From: Centrapalus pauciflorus
Lineage: Eukaryota; Streptophyta; Magnoliopsida; Asterales; Asteraceae
Assembly: GCA_020465985.1 (NCBI GenBank)
Contig: JAANYP010000850.1
Coordinates: forward strand, 1-64,000
Direction: 5' to 3'
Length of the DNA: 64,000 nt
The position numbers and the translations under genes are program-made. Positions 20,901 through 32,191 of this stretch are shown here, piece by piece (the first letter of the stretch is position 1; each line of letters starts with the position of its first letter). The notes below the pieces were generated by a model that searched no databases, was not told where the DNA came from, and saw only the letters and a list, made by a program, of their open reading frames with translations.

Positions 20901-23049
20901 GAGGCTTCTCAGATACATCTCAACATCCCCGGCCAAAATAGTACCTCCTCCGACAACTACTTCGAGGCTTCCATCGAGTAAATAGAAACGAGGCTTCTCA
21001 GATCCATGATCGGTTCCTTATGATCGAATCATTGAAGCCTTCATGAATGAAACCACCATCCTATAGATCTCAAAGCTTTAGGTCTGGATCTGGATCTATT
21101 TGAACCACAAAGCATGGATCTGTTAGAGAGAGACGAGATCGAATGGAAGTTGGCTGACCGGTGGTGGCGGGGTGGCTGACCGGTGGTGGCGAGATCGAAT
21201 GGAAGTTATCTGGATCTATTTGAACCACCACCCTCTAGATCAAGTGGTGGTGGCGGGGTGGCTGGCCGGAAGTTGCTGGCCGGGAACGAATGGAAGAGGC
21301 AAGAGAAGGGTTGTAGAAGAAGCCATCTCTCTCCATCTCTCACACACACAGAGATATTTTGATTTTTGAGACTATTTTAATAATTAAAATGAAAAACAAT
21401 TGGGTTTTGGATTTTTAATTTTTATTTTTATTAAAAAGAAAGTTCATTACCTGTTTTTATAATAATCTCAAGGGTAGAATGGTCATTTTAAAAAAAATGA
21501 CCGGTCAAATGATCAAATCCGTAACAAAATGTTAACCACAGACATCGAATTTGTAATTTCTTCTATAGAGGGATGGGATCCGTAATTTCCCTATAACCAC
21601 ATGGACGAAATTTCTAATTTACCCTAAATTATTATTTAGTGTTACTTAAATTTAATAAACTATAAAAGAAAGAAAAGAATTATTAATTATTTATGTTGGT
21701 TCATAAGTGATTTAGATATTTTTAGTCTTAATTAAATTAAATTTACTATAATCAAAGTGTAAACAATCAAAATTTATAATTGAAAAAGTAATTTATGTTT
21801 AGAAACTATTTTCTAGAGGTTTCGTATATAAAATATTATAAAAATATTTGACTCTATAATTATTTATGTTGGTTCATAAATTTATAATAAAAATATGTTT
21901 GTTGGTCAAATATATTTTACTTTCTTCTTGAATAAAATCGGCCAAAGATTCTATTTTATAATCTGTTCACATTTGTATCAAAGCAATGTGATAATGTTAA
22001 AGTGATAAATCTAAATGATTTAAATTTTAAAGGTGTCAATTTAATCGGATTAAAATGAAAAGTAAAATTGAAAGACGAAAAAAGATTAAAAACCTATTTA
22101 TATTTCTCGATTTTTATGTAAACGTTTGACAAACCAAAGTTGATGATTAAAGTTGTTAATCATGAATCTCAAAGATGTTATATGAACCTAAAATTTTAAA
22201 TCGTTTTTGGTGTCATTAAAAATTAAAACGATAAAATAATTGATACGTCAAATAAAAAAGTTTGAGTTGTCTTAGGCCATTTGGAGGTTCTTTTCAACTC
22301 GGTCAAATTAAACGTTAAATTTTTATTTATTTAAGTTCTTTAATATTTATAACTTTAATTAAACTGTTGGCTCATAAATATTTTTTTTTATAATTTATTA
22401 AAGTTAATTAACACTAAAAATAAAGTAGAGCCAATTACATAAATGGTCTTTGTGGTTTGATCAACATAAATATTTTTTATTGTAAATTTATGAACCAGTA
22501 TAAATAATTATAGAGAAAAAATTTCTTATTTATGAAACCTTTAAAAAATAATTTCTAAACATAAATGATTTTTTCGATTATAAATTTTGATTGGTTTACA
22601 CTTTGATTATAGTAAATTAAAATTAATTAAGACTAAAAATATCTAAATCATTTATGAACCAACATAAATAATTAAATAATTCTTTTCTTTTTTAATAGTT
22701 TATTAAATTTAAGTGACACTAAAAAAGAATTTATATAATTAAGAATAAAAAAGACTTAAAAAATTAATTGTAGAAATGGTCCCTATAGTTTGCATCAAAA
22801 TAAGGGTAATTTGGTCATATTAGAAAAGTTAATAGGTTGAGGGACCAAAATTGCAAACAAACTATGAAAATAAGGACTGTTTCTGCAAAATTGAAAGTTC
22901 AGGGACCAAATCCAAATTTTAGGGCAAACCACAGGGACCATTTTTGTAATTAACTCTAATTTTTTTATTAAACATAATCATGTATAACATTGAACATTAC
23001 TATTATAACGCTGACAAACCCTAATCGATGTATTAGAGACAATACCGTT

Positions 23050-23290
23050 ATAATTTTTTTTTATTTGATCGTAAAACCAACAAATTAAACCTAATCAATG
23101 TCAAATTTTCATATTATGGTTATGAATATTTAATTAGTTAAATTTGGTTCCGATCCGATTTAATAAGACATTGTTTGTAATTTTAGTATTGCAAAATCTA
23201 GAAAACCAATCATAAGAACAACTAATAGTATCATTTGTCTTGCTTTTTGAAATATGAGCTTCCAATTTCACTATTTGTTTAAATTGTTTG
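23050..23290. repeat. Right arm of the inverted repeat (partner 19375-19620)
   Basis: See the left arm: GGTTCCGATCCGATTTAA and TCCAATTTCACTATTTGTTT are inverse to bases in 19394-19518. The arms enclose both Mutator-type elements. Confidence 0.6.
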
Positions 23291-23335
23291 AAAAATATTT
23301 TTCATTCTTTATTTTTGTAATTATTATTTTAGACC

Positions 23336-25650
23336 CCGAAGCAACGCGCGGGTGTCAATAACTCGTTATATACAAAGCTGAAACATCCCTCAACTATACA
23401 ACTGCTAAAAACCAATATAAAGCTGAGGAATTTATTATTTCTTTTTCTTTACTTTACTTTTCTTTTTTTTTTTTTCTCTTTTTATCTTTTTATATATATT
23501 TTTTCTTCATCTTTTTTTATATACATTTCTTTTCTTTCTTTTTCTCAATAAAATATCTTTGGATCCGTTGATCATATTAGCTATCATGACCGATACTCAA
23601 AAACCACAACTTTTACTAAACTAGATACGGCGCGCATCGACTAAGAGAAACAAAAATTGAATGAAAAAGTATCAGGGGGCCTCACAAAGCTAACATAAAA
23701 TCAAACCCATAGGATATATACATCAAGGCTCAATAGAAAGAAAAACAGCTTAAAGAACAACAAAAATAGATAAACTAACCGTTGCACTTCAAATCAGATC
23801 CCAAATAAAGGTAAAAGAAAACAAAAAGGCTCTAAATGGCTCATAAGTGGCTGTCACCGAAATGAAATGAAAAAAAGGCTCAAATGGGCTACTAGGGGAG
23901 AATAAAGGGTGAAAGATGAACAAAAGAGAGCTAAAAATGGTATATCCTAAAGATGCCTCTATATGTGGGCCAAATCTTCAAAAATTATGATTTTGATATG
24001 TATTTAAATCCAAGTTCTACTTCTATTAGTTAACACAGGCATAAACACACATCAAACGAAAATGAGCATAATAATAATGCTATACGGCTCAAATTCTCAC
24101 ACAATGAATGATAAGGGTAATATGTGTGCTAATATCATGCTATTTCGGTTAAAAAATTCACAACATGCAATCAAAACGTCTCTCATTGTCCAAATAGCAT
24201 CAAACTCACAATGTTAGTCTCGCATGCAATCTAAACAGAACAATATTATTAAAGAGTCTAACGCGTTTAAAAACGTAAGAAAATTTTGAAAATCGTCTAA
24301 AATTAGGATACACATGCATAAAATGCACTAAAGCAGGCTAACTTCGGACAAATAGCTTAAAATGCCAAATTTATCACCTCACCCCACACTTAAGATAGAC
24401 AGTGTCCTCAATGTCTAAAACAGTATGCACAAGTATGAAATTGAGCAATAAATAAGAACAGAATAACTCCCCTGTATAGATGAACGCTGCCAGGTGGATC
24501 TAGACGATGAAGCTGAACTGACTGCTAGTGAACATCTCTGCCATGGTCCAACCTTACGAAACCAATCAATCACAACACAATCAGATGTAAGCATCAATAA
24601 ACGATAAAATAAATAATATGTACAGACCAAAATAGCAAAAATAAAGTGCTGAAACGTAAATGTGTAAGTACATAACCAAAAGATAAGAAAATACTTTTTT
24701 TTTACTTTTTTTTTTGAAAAGTCGTGACCACGACCTGAGCAACAACAATGTTTTTTTTTTAAAGTCGTGATCACGACAAAAGTCGTGACCATGAGTTGAG
24801 CAACAACAAAGTCGTGACCACGACAAAAGTTGTGACCACAAAGTAGTAGTTTTCAGAACTAAATAACTGTAGACTTGGACTATAGTTTCAACTCACGTTA
24901 GTCAAATGCCGAAACTTTTATTCCACGTAAACGACTCGAAGACTAACTTAAACGCACACACCAATCGATTACGCTCAACACAACACACATATACCATTTT
25001 AAGGATCAAAACCACATGAATTTTACTAACACTTATTCGAAACTTAAGATGCAAACATGAAGAAAAGTTCCTAAATTAATCAGGATATGGATGGAAACTT
25101 AAACATCATAACGCACATCTTAATGTCATGCATAAGGATGTACAAAGCACTTATGCTAGTATGCAAACTATGGAACTAAAATTCAATGCAATAAGTAAGC
25201 TAAAATAAAAAACTGGACATATTGACTTTTTGAAAGTCAAACTGGAGCCAAATATTTATTAAGCTATGCTAAGAAAAACCGTAAATATCAAAACGAAAAC
25301 TCATGTGATTAAAGAAAGATATTAAGGAGAATTATTCACACTAAATATGAAGAAAATTAACAAACAAAATGCATGAAATTCAAAAATAAAGTAGATTCAC
25401 TTTGACTGAAAAAGTCAAACAGGAGGAACTAGAAATTAAAACAAGCAAACATGCTTTTAAATCAAGGCCACTAACATCAACCATGCAATCATAAGATACA
25501 TACTCAATGCACGAGCTACTTATTCAAGCATGCAACTATCAAAATTAAAATTACGACTAAATTAACAACTCATCACATCAAGCAAGTAAAAACTAAACAT
25601 AGAATGAAAGATGAACATAGAAATGAAAGTGTTTACGGGTTGCCTCCCGA
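23336..25650 (-). other. Non-coding 3' region of the minus-strand Athila-like copy
   Basis: On the minus strand, GGGAGGCAACCC at 25646-25635 and GACATTGAGGACACTGTC followed by CTTAAGTGTGGGG (near 24415-24385) are signatures I associate with the region after pol in Athila elements. No gag-pol domain lies between them and the gag-like gene on the right, so pol is absent. The small frames here (for example 24415-24792) have low-complexity products and are probably chance. A GC-rich word CCCCGAAGCAACGCGCGGG lies at 23335-23353. Confidence 0.5.
24718..24840. repeat. Cluster of GTCGTGAYCACGAC palindromes
   Basis: Within about 120 bases there are AGTCGTGACCACGACC, AGTCGTGATCACGACA, AGTCGTGACCATGAG, a further GTCGTGACCACGAC and a degenerate GTTGTGACCAC, spaced by GAGCAACAACAA words and a T run. 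GTCGTGATCACGAC is a perfect 14-bp palindrome. Related words lie in both LTRs of the family (14104-14148, 28412-28465) and in the left leader (15614-15720). Confidence 0.8.
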
Positions 25651-25673
25651 AAGCGCTTGTTTTTGGGGAGTCA

Positions 25674-26995
25674 TTAGCTTGACTCGAATGCACTATCCTC
25701 ATTATTAAACAATGAGGAGAAATAGGGAAACATACCTTGATTATTTAGCACAACTAACATAATAGTAACCTTACTTGTACGCTTTGCATTGTGCTTGAAA
25801 GATTTGCGTATAGAAGGTATTTCCCTACTCTTTGACGTTACCCATTCTTTCTTCGGATCTCTCGGCTTCTTTTTCCAATACACAGCTCTTTCATTGAGTC
25901 TCCGTGCTTTGGTTCGTGTTGGGGAGGCTTTTGTGTGCTTATGGACCTAAATATCCGAGATAAATGAATTTTTGATGATTGGCTCCACATCCTCTGCTAG
26001 TTGTGAATCAACCTCATCCATATCAACTTCACCTACCAACAATCGCTCCAACTCCTTTAAGTCATGTTCTGGATTAAATTCCTCTTTGAGCACAATCATT
26101 GGGGACTTCAAAGCCAAATCCATAGCCTCTATGCCAAACTCAGACTTTAAAACACCCATGGGACTCATCAATGCCAAAGGTGGGAATTGAGCTGTACTTT
26201 GTGGGCTTGAACAATGCTCCTCATCCATAGTCGTCTTTGGCATCTCATCCGTCTTAAACTTGATAATAGGGCCAGTCATGGAAATGCACGGGTCTGAAGA
26301 GCACGAGAGTTTTGGGTCATCATGTGGTTGCTCATAGTTGTCGAGTAGAGAGGAGTCTCATCATAAACACACTCCATATCTTCATCTGAATCACTCAAGT
26401 CACTACTGAAAACGTGAATATTTTGTGCTTCATATGAATGCAGTTCTCCTAACTCAACTCCACTCCTCTCATACTTTTCACATCATGCATCCTCTACTTC
26501 ATCCTTAAGTTGCATACGACCAGACAACTCTTCCAATTTGTTGATCATGGATCTTTCCCAAATATCAAACTCAAGATTTCTTTCCTCTTGCGTTGCCATG
26601 AATTTTAGTAGCAACTCCTCCAAAGTAGATGTGTTCTCAGATTGGGATTCCGGAGGGGTTTAATATGAAGGATGGATGTATTGGCTTTGGTAATGATCAG
26701 GAGTGGGTTGGTATGATGCATAGCATTGGTATTCATTGTGATATTGGGTGGAAGGGTAATCACTTTGGGACTCATAGTATGGAGGTTCATGATAAAAGGA
26801 AAGGGTTTCATTCACGTAAGCATAAGGGTCAACTAGATTATGTGGCATGTGATGTTGAAAAGTCTCAACAGAAGATCCATTGTATATATCCCCATAAGAC
26901 CACATATCTGGCTGCCCCATATCATATCTCGACCCTCCTTGACAATAAACCTCATCATAGCTCTCATTCCATATCTCATTACCATATTCGTCCAT
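25674..26995 (-). pseudogene. Pol-less Gag-like gene of the right Athila-like copy
   Basis: The first ATG (26995) opens a tyrosine-rich segment, MDEYGNEIWNESYDEVY onward, that stops at 26660. In another frame there follow codons for a helical stretch with LEELLLKFMATQEE and NKLEELSGRM, like the leucine-rich coiled coil of Tat/Athila Gag. Then comes an acidic segment (from 26279) and a basic segment (KKKPRDPKKEWV, near 25870). Besides the shift near 26660-26640 there are in-frame stops near 26473 and at 25947-25949. No protease or RT follows. It fits a large retrotransposon derivative that keeps a gag-like gene and relies on other elements for pol. The LTR and primer site lie directly upstream. 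Confidence 0.5.
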
Positions 26996-27085
26996 ATTCG
27001 ACAGATTCCCCTACACAAAACAACACACAGACAAACAAAACAAAGCAAAATAGAAATAGAATCCTTTCTCGATAACTCTAGCCGT

Positions 27086-27103
27086 TCCCCGGCAACGGCG
27101 CCA
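27086..27103 (-). other. Primer-binding site of the right Athila-like copy
   Basis: On the minus strand TGGCGCCGTTGCCGGGGA begins three bases after the LTR end. This is the primer site typical of many plant Athila/Tat elements, usually attributed to an aspartate tRNA. It proves that this LTR is a 5' LTR with its interior to the left. Confidence 0.85.
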
Positions 27104-27106
27104 TTT

Positions 27107-28685
27107 TGATCTTCGCGGATTTGGCAATCAAAAATAAAAGAAATGAAGAAAGCCTAAGTTATACCAAATACCACTGGCGGTGTACCAGTCGTAAATAGTA
27201 CAGCTCGACACTGAGCTTGGGAATTATCGAACTCAGGGAATGACAAATAGAATCGAGATACCGATACTTGGATTGTCACTAATATCTAGCCATTTAGAAA
27301 GGATGAGGATGATTCTAATCCTAAATTTTTAAACTATCTAGCCGATTACTAAAGGTTATAAGCTATAAGACTAAAACAAGGAAATATCATATATGCAACA
27401 TTCACTTGGATACGTCTTTTAGGATTAATGGAGTAAAAAAGTGTAAAAACACTTTAGATGTTTTTGGTCAAAGAAAAGTAAGTTAGAATTTAATTTAAAC
27501 TGAGTTAATCTTTCAAGTTCAAGAGTTTGAAACTTTGATGTAAAACCGATTCATGGACATGTTCAATTAATTTAAGAAAATCAAGTATGGAGTTCTCCAG
27601 TATTGCCTAATTTCTTAAATTCAACAGAAAATGTCTTTTACGATTAATTAAGTCAACTAAATCTAGCTTCCAGAGATTAAAACTGTCTACACGTCAAGCG
27701 CTCGGAAATAACTCTAAATATTCAATTTAGCCACATAAAAATAATCAAGTCCAAGGAAATCAAAGATTAAACTAATCCTATGATCACAATATTGCTAAGG
27801 ACTAATTTGCATACAATGATTTCACAATTTATTAACTAGTCACTATCTCATAATCACAATAATGCTAGAAATAACAATCAATTAATAATTCACTTTAATT
27901 TGATTAAGTTTATAAAAATTAGAATTTATAATCAATAATCATTGTCACAATAATGCTTGAAAATCAACTATAACACTGATTTTACCAATATTAATCGTAG
28001 GAATAAAAAATATATCAATGAATCAAACAATTTTCAACCAAAACCATCAAAATACTCCACTAATCCATATAAAAACGTAACCCAAGCAAGTGTTTAACTA
28101 AACTACTCACTAATCATGCTAATAACAATAAAATAAACGAAATCTATGCTAAACATCATCATTACAGAAAGTAAATCGGAAAGAGTGTACCAAAATCGGA
28201 TGAAAAACTCAAAATAAACCGCAACTGAATGCTTTAATGTACTCCAATAACCGAATGCTTTTGCTAATCTAACCCTAACTATGATACAAAATTGATAAAC
28301 CCTACTTACACCTACTAATCACACATAAAGTGTGAAAAAGACGGCTACACTATGATAAAAACGAAGTTAACCCTAATTTGGCCGCTACTCTCTATTTAAT
28401 CAGATTTGACGCGTCGTGATCATGATATTATCGTGGTCATGACAAAAGTCATGGTCACGACCTAACTGGCTATGGCAAACTCATTTCAGCTTCAAGGGAG
28501 GACGACTAAATCCGTAAATTCAACGTTTTCGCTTCATTTTTCATCTATTTGGCAACATGGTGGCTTCAAACCTACGAAATACAAATATGAAGCAAATTAA
28601 TACCATTTCCATGTATAACGAGGCTAAAACCACCAAAATGTAAGACAAAATGATATGAAAAACATATACAAATGACATCATATCA
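27107..28685 (-). repeat. Right LTR of the Athila-like composite
   Basis: On the minus strand the run starts TGATATGATGTCATTT (28685) and ends GCGAAGATCA (27107), 1579 bp. It is the inverted partner of 13882-15437. It contains GTCGTGATCATGAT-like words near 28412-28465. Confidence 0.85.
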
Positions 28686-28885
28686 GTTATCCACTCAATA
28701 CTGGGCTAGCTACCAGTAAACATCGTGGGGGGATCATCGGAGTAATCAACTACCAAGTTTAATAAAACTGTTAACATAGCAAGGTCTAGAACAATAGACC
28801 GACAGTGCAAAATATGCTAAGCTGAAATCAATACATCAAAGATACGAGCAATGATGAAAAACATAATAAGCAAAGTCGTGATAGC

Positions 28886-29469
28886 TAGGGGGTGTGCATA
28901 ATAACCGAACCCGAATAACCAACCCGAACCGAACCTTATTCGGGTTAAATGGGTCGGGTTATTCGGTTTTCAGGTTTGTTAATCGGGTTAAATGGTAACC
29001 GAATAAGGTTTTCGGTTCGGGTATCGGGTGGGAAGCAAAAAAATTTGGGTTACCCGAATAACCCATATATCAATAATTAAAAAATTAATAATATATATCA
29101 TCCCATCTTGGCATCTTTCGTCTACTTTGGTAAAGATGTAGGTTTTACTTTTTACAAACCAAAAACACGTCTCATTCCGACTCTTCCACGGTTCCCCATA
29201 TATAAAATATAAATATTTAAATACATAATTTTTAAACTTTTTAACCTGCTTAACCCGTTCTACCCATTTTACCCAACCCATTTAAACCATTTTATAGAGA
29301 ATTTTATTTTTATACTAAAACCGATTAACCCATTTAACCCAAACCGAATAACCCGATACCCATTTAACCCAAAACCGATTAACTCGTTCTCTTATTTGGT
29401 TCGGGTTCGGGTAGTTAACATATACCCTCATACCCGAAACCCGTTTAACCCGCCCGAATAACACCCCTA
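28886..29469. mobile_element. hAT-like MITE
   Basis: The 584 bp run starts TAGGGGGTGTGCATAATAAC and ends CGAATAACACCCCTA, so the termini are inverted and share TAGGGGTGT. The 8-bp flanks GTGATAGC (28878-28885) and ATAATAGC (29470-29477) match at 6 of 8 positions, the length typical of hAT elements. Both subterminal parts are rich in CGGGTTA and AACCCGAA words. No transposase is encoded. Confidence 0.7.
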
Positions 29470-29857
29470 ATAATAGCAATATCAGTATTTTAACAGTAAC
29501 TGAAATCTTGTAACTATAATGTGGGCAGAATGATATATCAAATAGCTATCATGATCCATAAGGCATCACTGAACCATGGTGAGCACATGTCACAATCCAG
29601 CTGAGCATAAATGAATGCCAAAAATAAACTATCAACAACAATATGTCTCAAACGGAATCAAACATGTAAAACTGAATATCTATAACTCACAGTTATTACT
29701 AAATTAATCTAATTTGCTGGGCTTTATCAAGTGGATTTATCTCAGGATTTCACTTTAGACTTTGACTTTCTGGATTTTGGCTTGGCTTTACAAACTCTGA
29801 CCCACTTTCAATAGCTTTTAAAATTTATTACTTTGTTCAGATTTATCTGAACCTGTA

Positions 29858-31785
29858 CAGAATTTTATCATCGCAAGAATATTAGCTTTTAAACTTTAAA
29901 TGACATGATTCTCATAACTAATCAATATTTATGTCATTTTTCATGTATATGTGTGACTTTTATTAAATCATTTAAACTTTTTTTTTTTTTTTTACATATT
30001 AGTATACTCATAAGAATGCAAATTGTGCTATGAACTCATTTAATGATGAAATATGAATAATAACATGCTTTATATAAATGTAATTTAAGTGTTTTGATCA
30101 TGGATTTTGTATTTTAATAACCATAATTATTTTACACACACTTACTTAAATTTGCACATTTACCGAGTGGTCAGAAGTAGCAATGGCCACATGCCTTGTG
30201 AACTTCATGGCTTGGTCACAGGATCCCGGATTGAATGCTCGTATCCAATAAAGGCTCTTATTTGTTATTTTAAAGCCATCCGAGATTGCCCATCCGAATT
30301 GGGCCATCCGAGAATTATAAGGTCCGAAACTCGGATATGATACGAAATTCTGATGGATCTGAATATGTTCATCAGACCTGAGTTTAGACTTGGACATTTT
30401 TCTATTATTACTAGATTTCGTTTTGGTCATTTTATACATATTTTGTGATTGAAAATTATTGATATAAGCTTAAGTATACTCTTTAAAAACGTTTTAACAT
30501 AAAACATACCAAATCAACCTCTTTTTTGACTGTTTTCAACAGTCCATCGAACACACACTAAAACACATAGTACATTCTAAAAATCATACTTATCGTTCGA
30601 ATCAGAGACTGAAATTTAGTATATTACTTCTTTAGTACTCGATTTATACTAATCCACAACAATATATAACATGCAACAATATTCATGTCTTAAAATCTTA
30701 GATCCTGTTCTCTAAAAAAACAAACACCAAAGCTTCAAAATTTGTAGTTTTAAGTAAATCTTACCTTGAAATCTTGTAGATTCTTGATGTTTGATGTTTG
30801 TTCGTTGATTCTTCTTGGTTTAAAATCTGAATTTTGTTGCAGAATTTTATCATTGCAAGATCATTTGCTTTTAAACTTTTATTGACTTGATTCTGATAAC
30901 TCATCAAGATTTATGTCCTTTTTCATGGACATGTATGACTTTTATTAAATCAATTAAACTTTTTTTTTACATATTAGTATACCCATAAGAATGCAATTTG
31001 TGCTATGAACTTATTTAATGATGGAATAAGAATAATAACGTGCTTTATATAAATGTAATTTAAGTGTTTTGATCATGGATTTTGTATTTTAATAAACATG
31101 AGTATATTACACACACTTACTTAGATTTGCACATATGACATAAAATTGAAATAAAAATGATAAGGCTCTTATTTGTTATTTTAAAGCATCCGAGTTTTGG
31201 CCATCCGAATTAGCCATCCGACTTGGCCATCCGAATTGGGCCATCCGAGAATTATAAGGTCTGAAACTCGGATATGATACGAAATTCGGATGGATCCGAA
31301 TTATGTTCATCAGACCCGAGTTTACACTTGGATATTTTTCCAATTATTACCAGATTTCGTTTTGGTCATTTTATACATATTTTGTGACTGAAAATTATTG
31401 ATATAAACTCAAGTGTACTTTTTTAACACTTTTAACATAAAACATATAATAAAACATACCAAATCAACCTCTTTTTGACTGTTTTCAACAATCCATCGAA
31501 CACACACACTAAAACACATAGTAAATTCTGAAAATCATACATATCGTTCGAATCAGAGACTGAAATTTAGTATATTACTTCTCTACTACTCGATTTATAC
31601 AAATCCACAACAATATATAACATGCAACAATATTCATGTCTTAAATCTTGAATCCGGTTCGGAAAAAAAAAAAACGAGCACCAAAGCTTCAAGATTTGTA
31701 GTTTTAAGTAAATCTTACCTTGAAATCTTGTAGATTCTTGATGTTTGTTTGTTGATTTTTCTTGGTTTAAAATCTGAATTTTGTT
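29858..31785. repeat. Tandem duplication of about 0.95-0.98 kb inside LTR B
   Basis: CAGAATTTTATCATCGCAAG at 29858 recurs as CAGAATTTTATCATTGCAAG at 30840. Everything up to AAAATCTGAATTTTGTT follows in both copies (ending near 30837 and 31785). Copies differ by small indels. The first has about 50 extra bases near 30165. Both contain the CATCCGAATTGGG cluster (30280-30320 and 31190-31250). Confidence 0.85.
31185..31310. repeat. GGCCATCCGAATTGGG motif cluster in LTR B
   Basis: Within 125 bases there are CATCCGAG, CCATCCGAATTAG, CCATCCGACTTGG, CCATCCGAATTGGG, CCATCCGAGAA, AACTCGGATATGA and ATTCGGATGGATCCGAAT. A shorter cluster lies in the first LTR duplicate (30278-30352). The word resembles the ATCCGAATTCGGA of the unrelated copia element at 41793. 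Confidence 0.7.
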
Positions 31786-32116
31786 TAATGAATTCTTGAT
31801 GATGAAGATGAAACAGTCGTAGATGATGAGAGAGAGAGAGAGAAGAAATTTGGGTTTTCTTTGTTGGTGATAAATGAGCAATTACTCATTTTTGAACATT
31901 TATATTTTTAACTTTGCTATATGTACAATTTAACCCCTACACTTATGTATATTACATCTTTTTTTAACTTTGATCGTCTAAATAATTTATACAAATATTC
32001 AACTTAATTTAAATAATTTCATTACTTAATTAAATTACAAACAAATAATGTAATTAAATTACATTATTGAATCATATACCGAAATTAAGGTTGGGTTAAA
32101 AAGTTAGGTTGTTACA

Positions 32117-32136
32117 GAATGGGCTCCACCACGCTC
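32117..32136 (-). other. Polypurine-tract region of element B
   Basis: On the minus strand GAGCGTGGTGGAGCCCATTC directly precedes the LTR start. The purine run GTGGTGGAG is a degenerate plus-strand priming site. Confidence 0.4.
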
Positions 32137-32191
32137 TAACTTCATCCTTGAAGTTAGCTATGTTCGAACAGACTTGGATATGTAGTTTTCA

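Larger units (their letters stand above)
20170..21624. mobile_element. Inner Mutator-type element carrying host sequence (Pack-MULE-like)
   Basis: Terminal inverted repeats of about 155 bp begin GGGTAAATTACAAATTTCGT (20170) and end with the inverse, TCTAATTTACCC (21624). Flanking 9-bp direct repeats are perfect: TAAATTATT at 20161-20169 and 21625-21633. Between the repeats lies GC-richer sequence that includes a short open frame with a transit-peptide look and a fragment of an HSP90 gene. No transposase is present. Acquisition of host gene pieces between Mutator repeats defines Pack-MULEs. The element is inserted in the left arm of the outer element, so it is younger. Confidence 0.85.
19938..22956. 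mobile_element. Outer Mutator-type fold-back element, long terminal inverted repeats
   Basis: The ends are GAGTTAATTACAAAAATGGT on the left and its inverse ACCATTTTTGTAATTAACTC on the right. They are flanked by a perfect 9-bp direct repeat TAATTTTTT (19929-19937 and 22957-22965), the target size made by Mutator transposases. Each arm is roughly 490-500 bp if the inner insertion (20170-21633) is removed from the left arm. The middle (about 21900-22465) has no coding sequence, so the element is non-autonomous. Confidence 0.8.
13882..28685. mobile_element. Athila-like composite bounded by inverted LTRs
   Basis: Two LTRs of one family face each other: a plus-oriented copy at 13882-15437 and a minus-oriented copy at 27107-28685. 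The left one is followed by a plus-strand leader and gag start. The right one is followed by a primer site and a gag-like gene on the minus strand. Between them lie minus-strand 3'-region sequences (from about 24414 leftwards, and 17735-18366), AT-rich repeats and nested Mutator-type elements. Outer flanks GCTAT and GTTAT match at 4 of 5 bases, as if the block inserted once. It could be two elements of opposite orientation, one element with an inversion, or an assembly join. Confidence 0.6.
28686..32116 (-). repeat. Proximal part of the 3' LTR of element B
   Basis: The LTR starts TGTAACAACC on the minus strand at 32116, next to the polypurine tract and the end of pol. It carries a hAT-like MITE (28886-29469) and a near 1 kb tandem duplication (29858-31785). 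A (GA)n run at 31830-31843 may belong to the promoter or leader. The small frames in it (for example 30107-30340, 31567-31881) are chance. Confidence 0.65.

Noticed and set aside
23335..23370. Helitron 3' end (GC-rich CCCCGAAGCAACGCGCGGG followed by AACTCG)
   Set aside because: Terminal CTRR is not present (CTCG instead), the hairpin stem is short and no TC 5' end could be placed. Too weak to call.
24415..24841. Overlapping minus-strand frames of 86 and 125 codons
   Set aside because: Products are cysteine/lysine-rich translations of the palindrome cluster and of homopolymer runs. No relation to known proteins.
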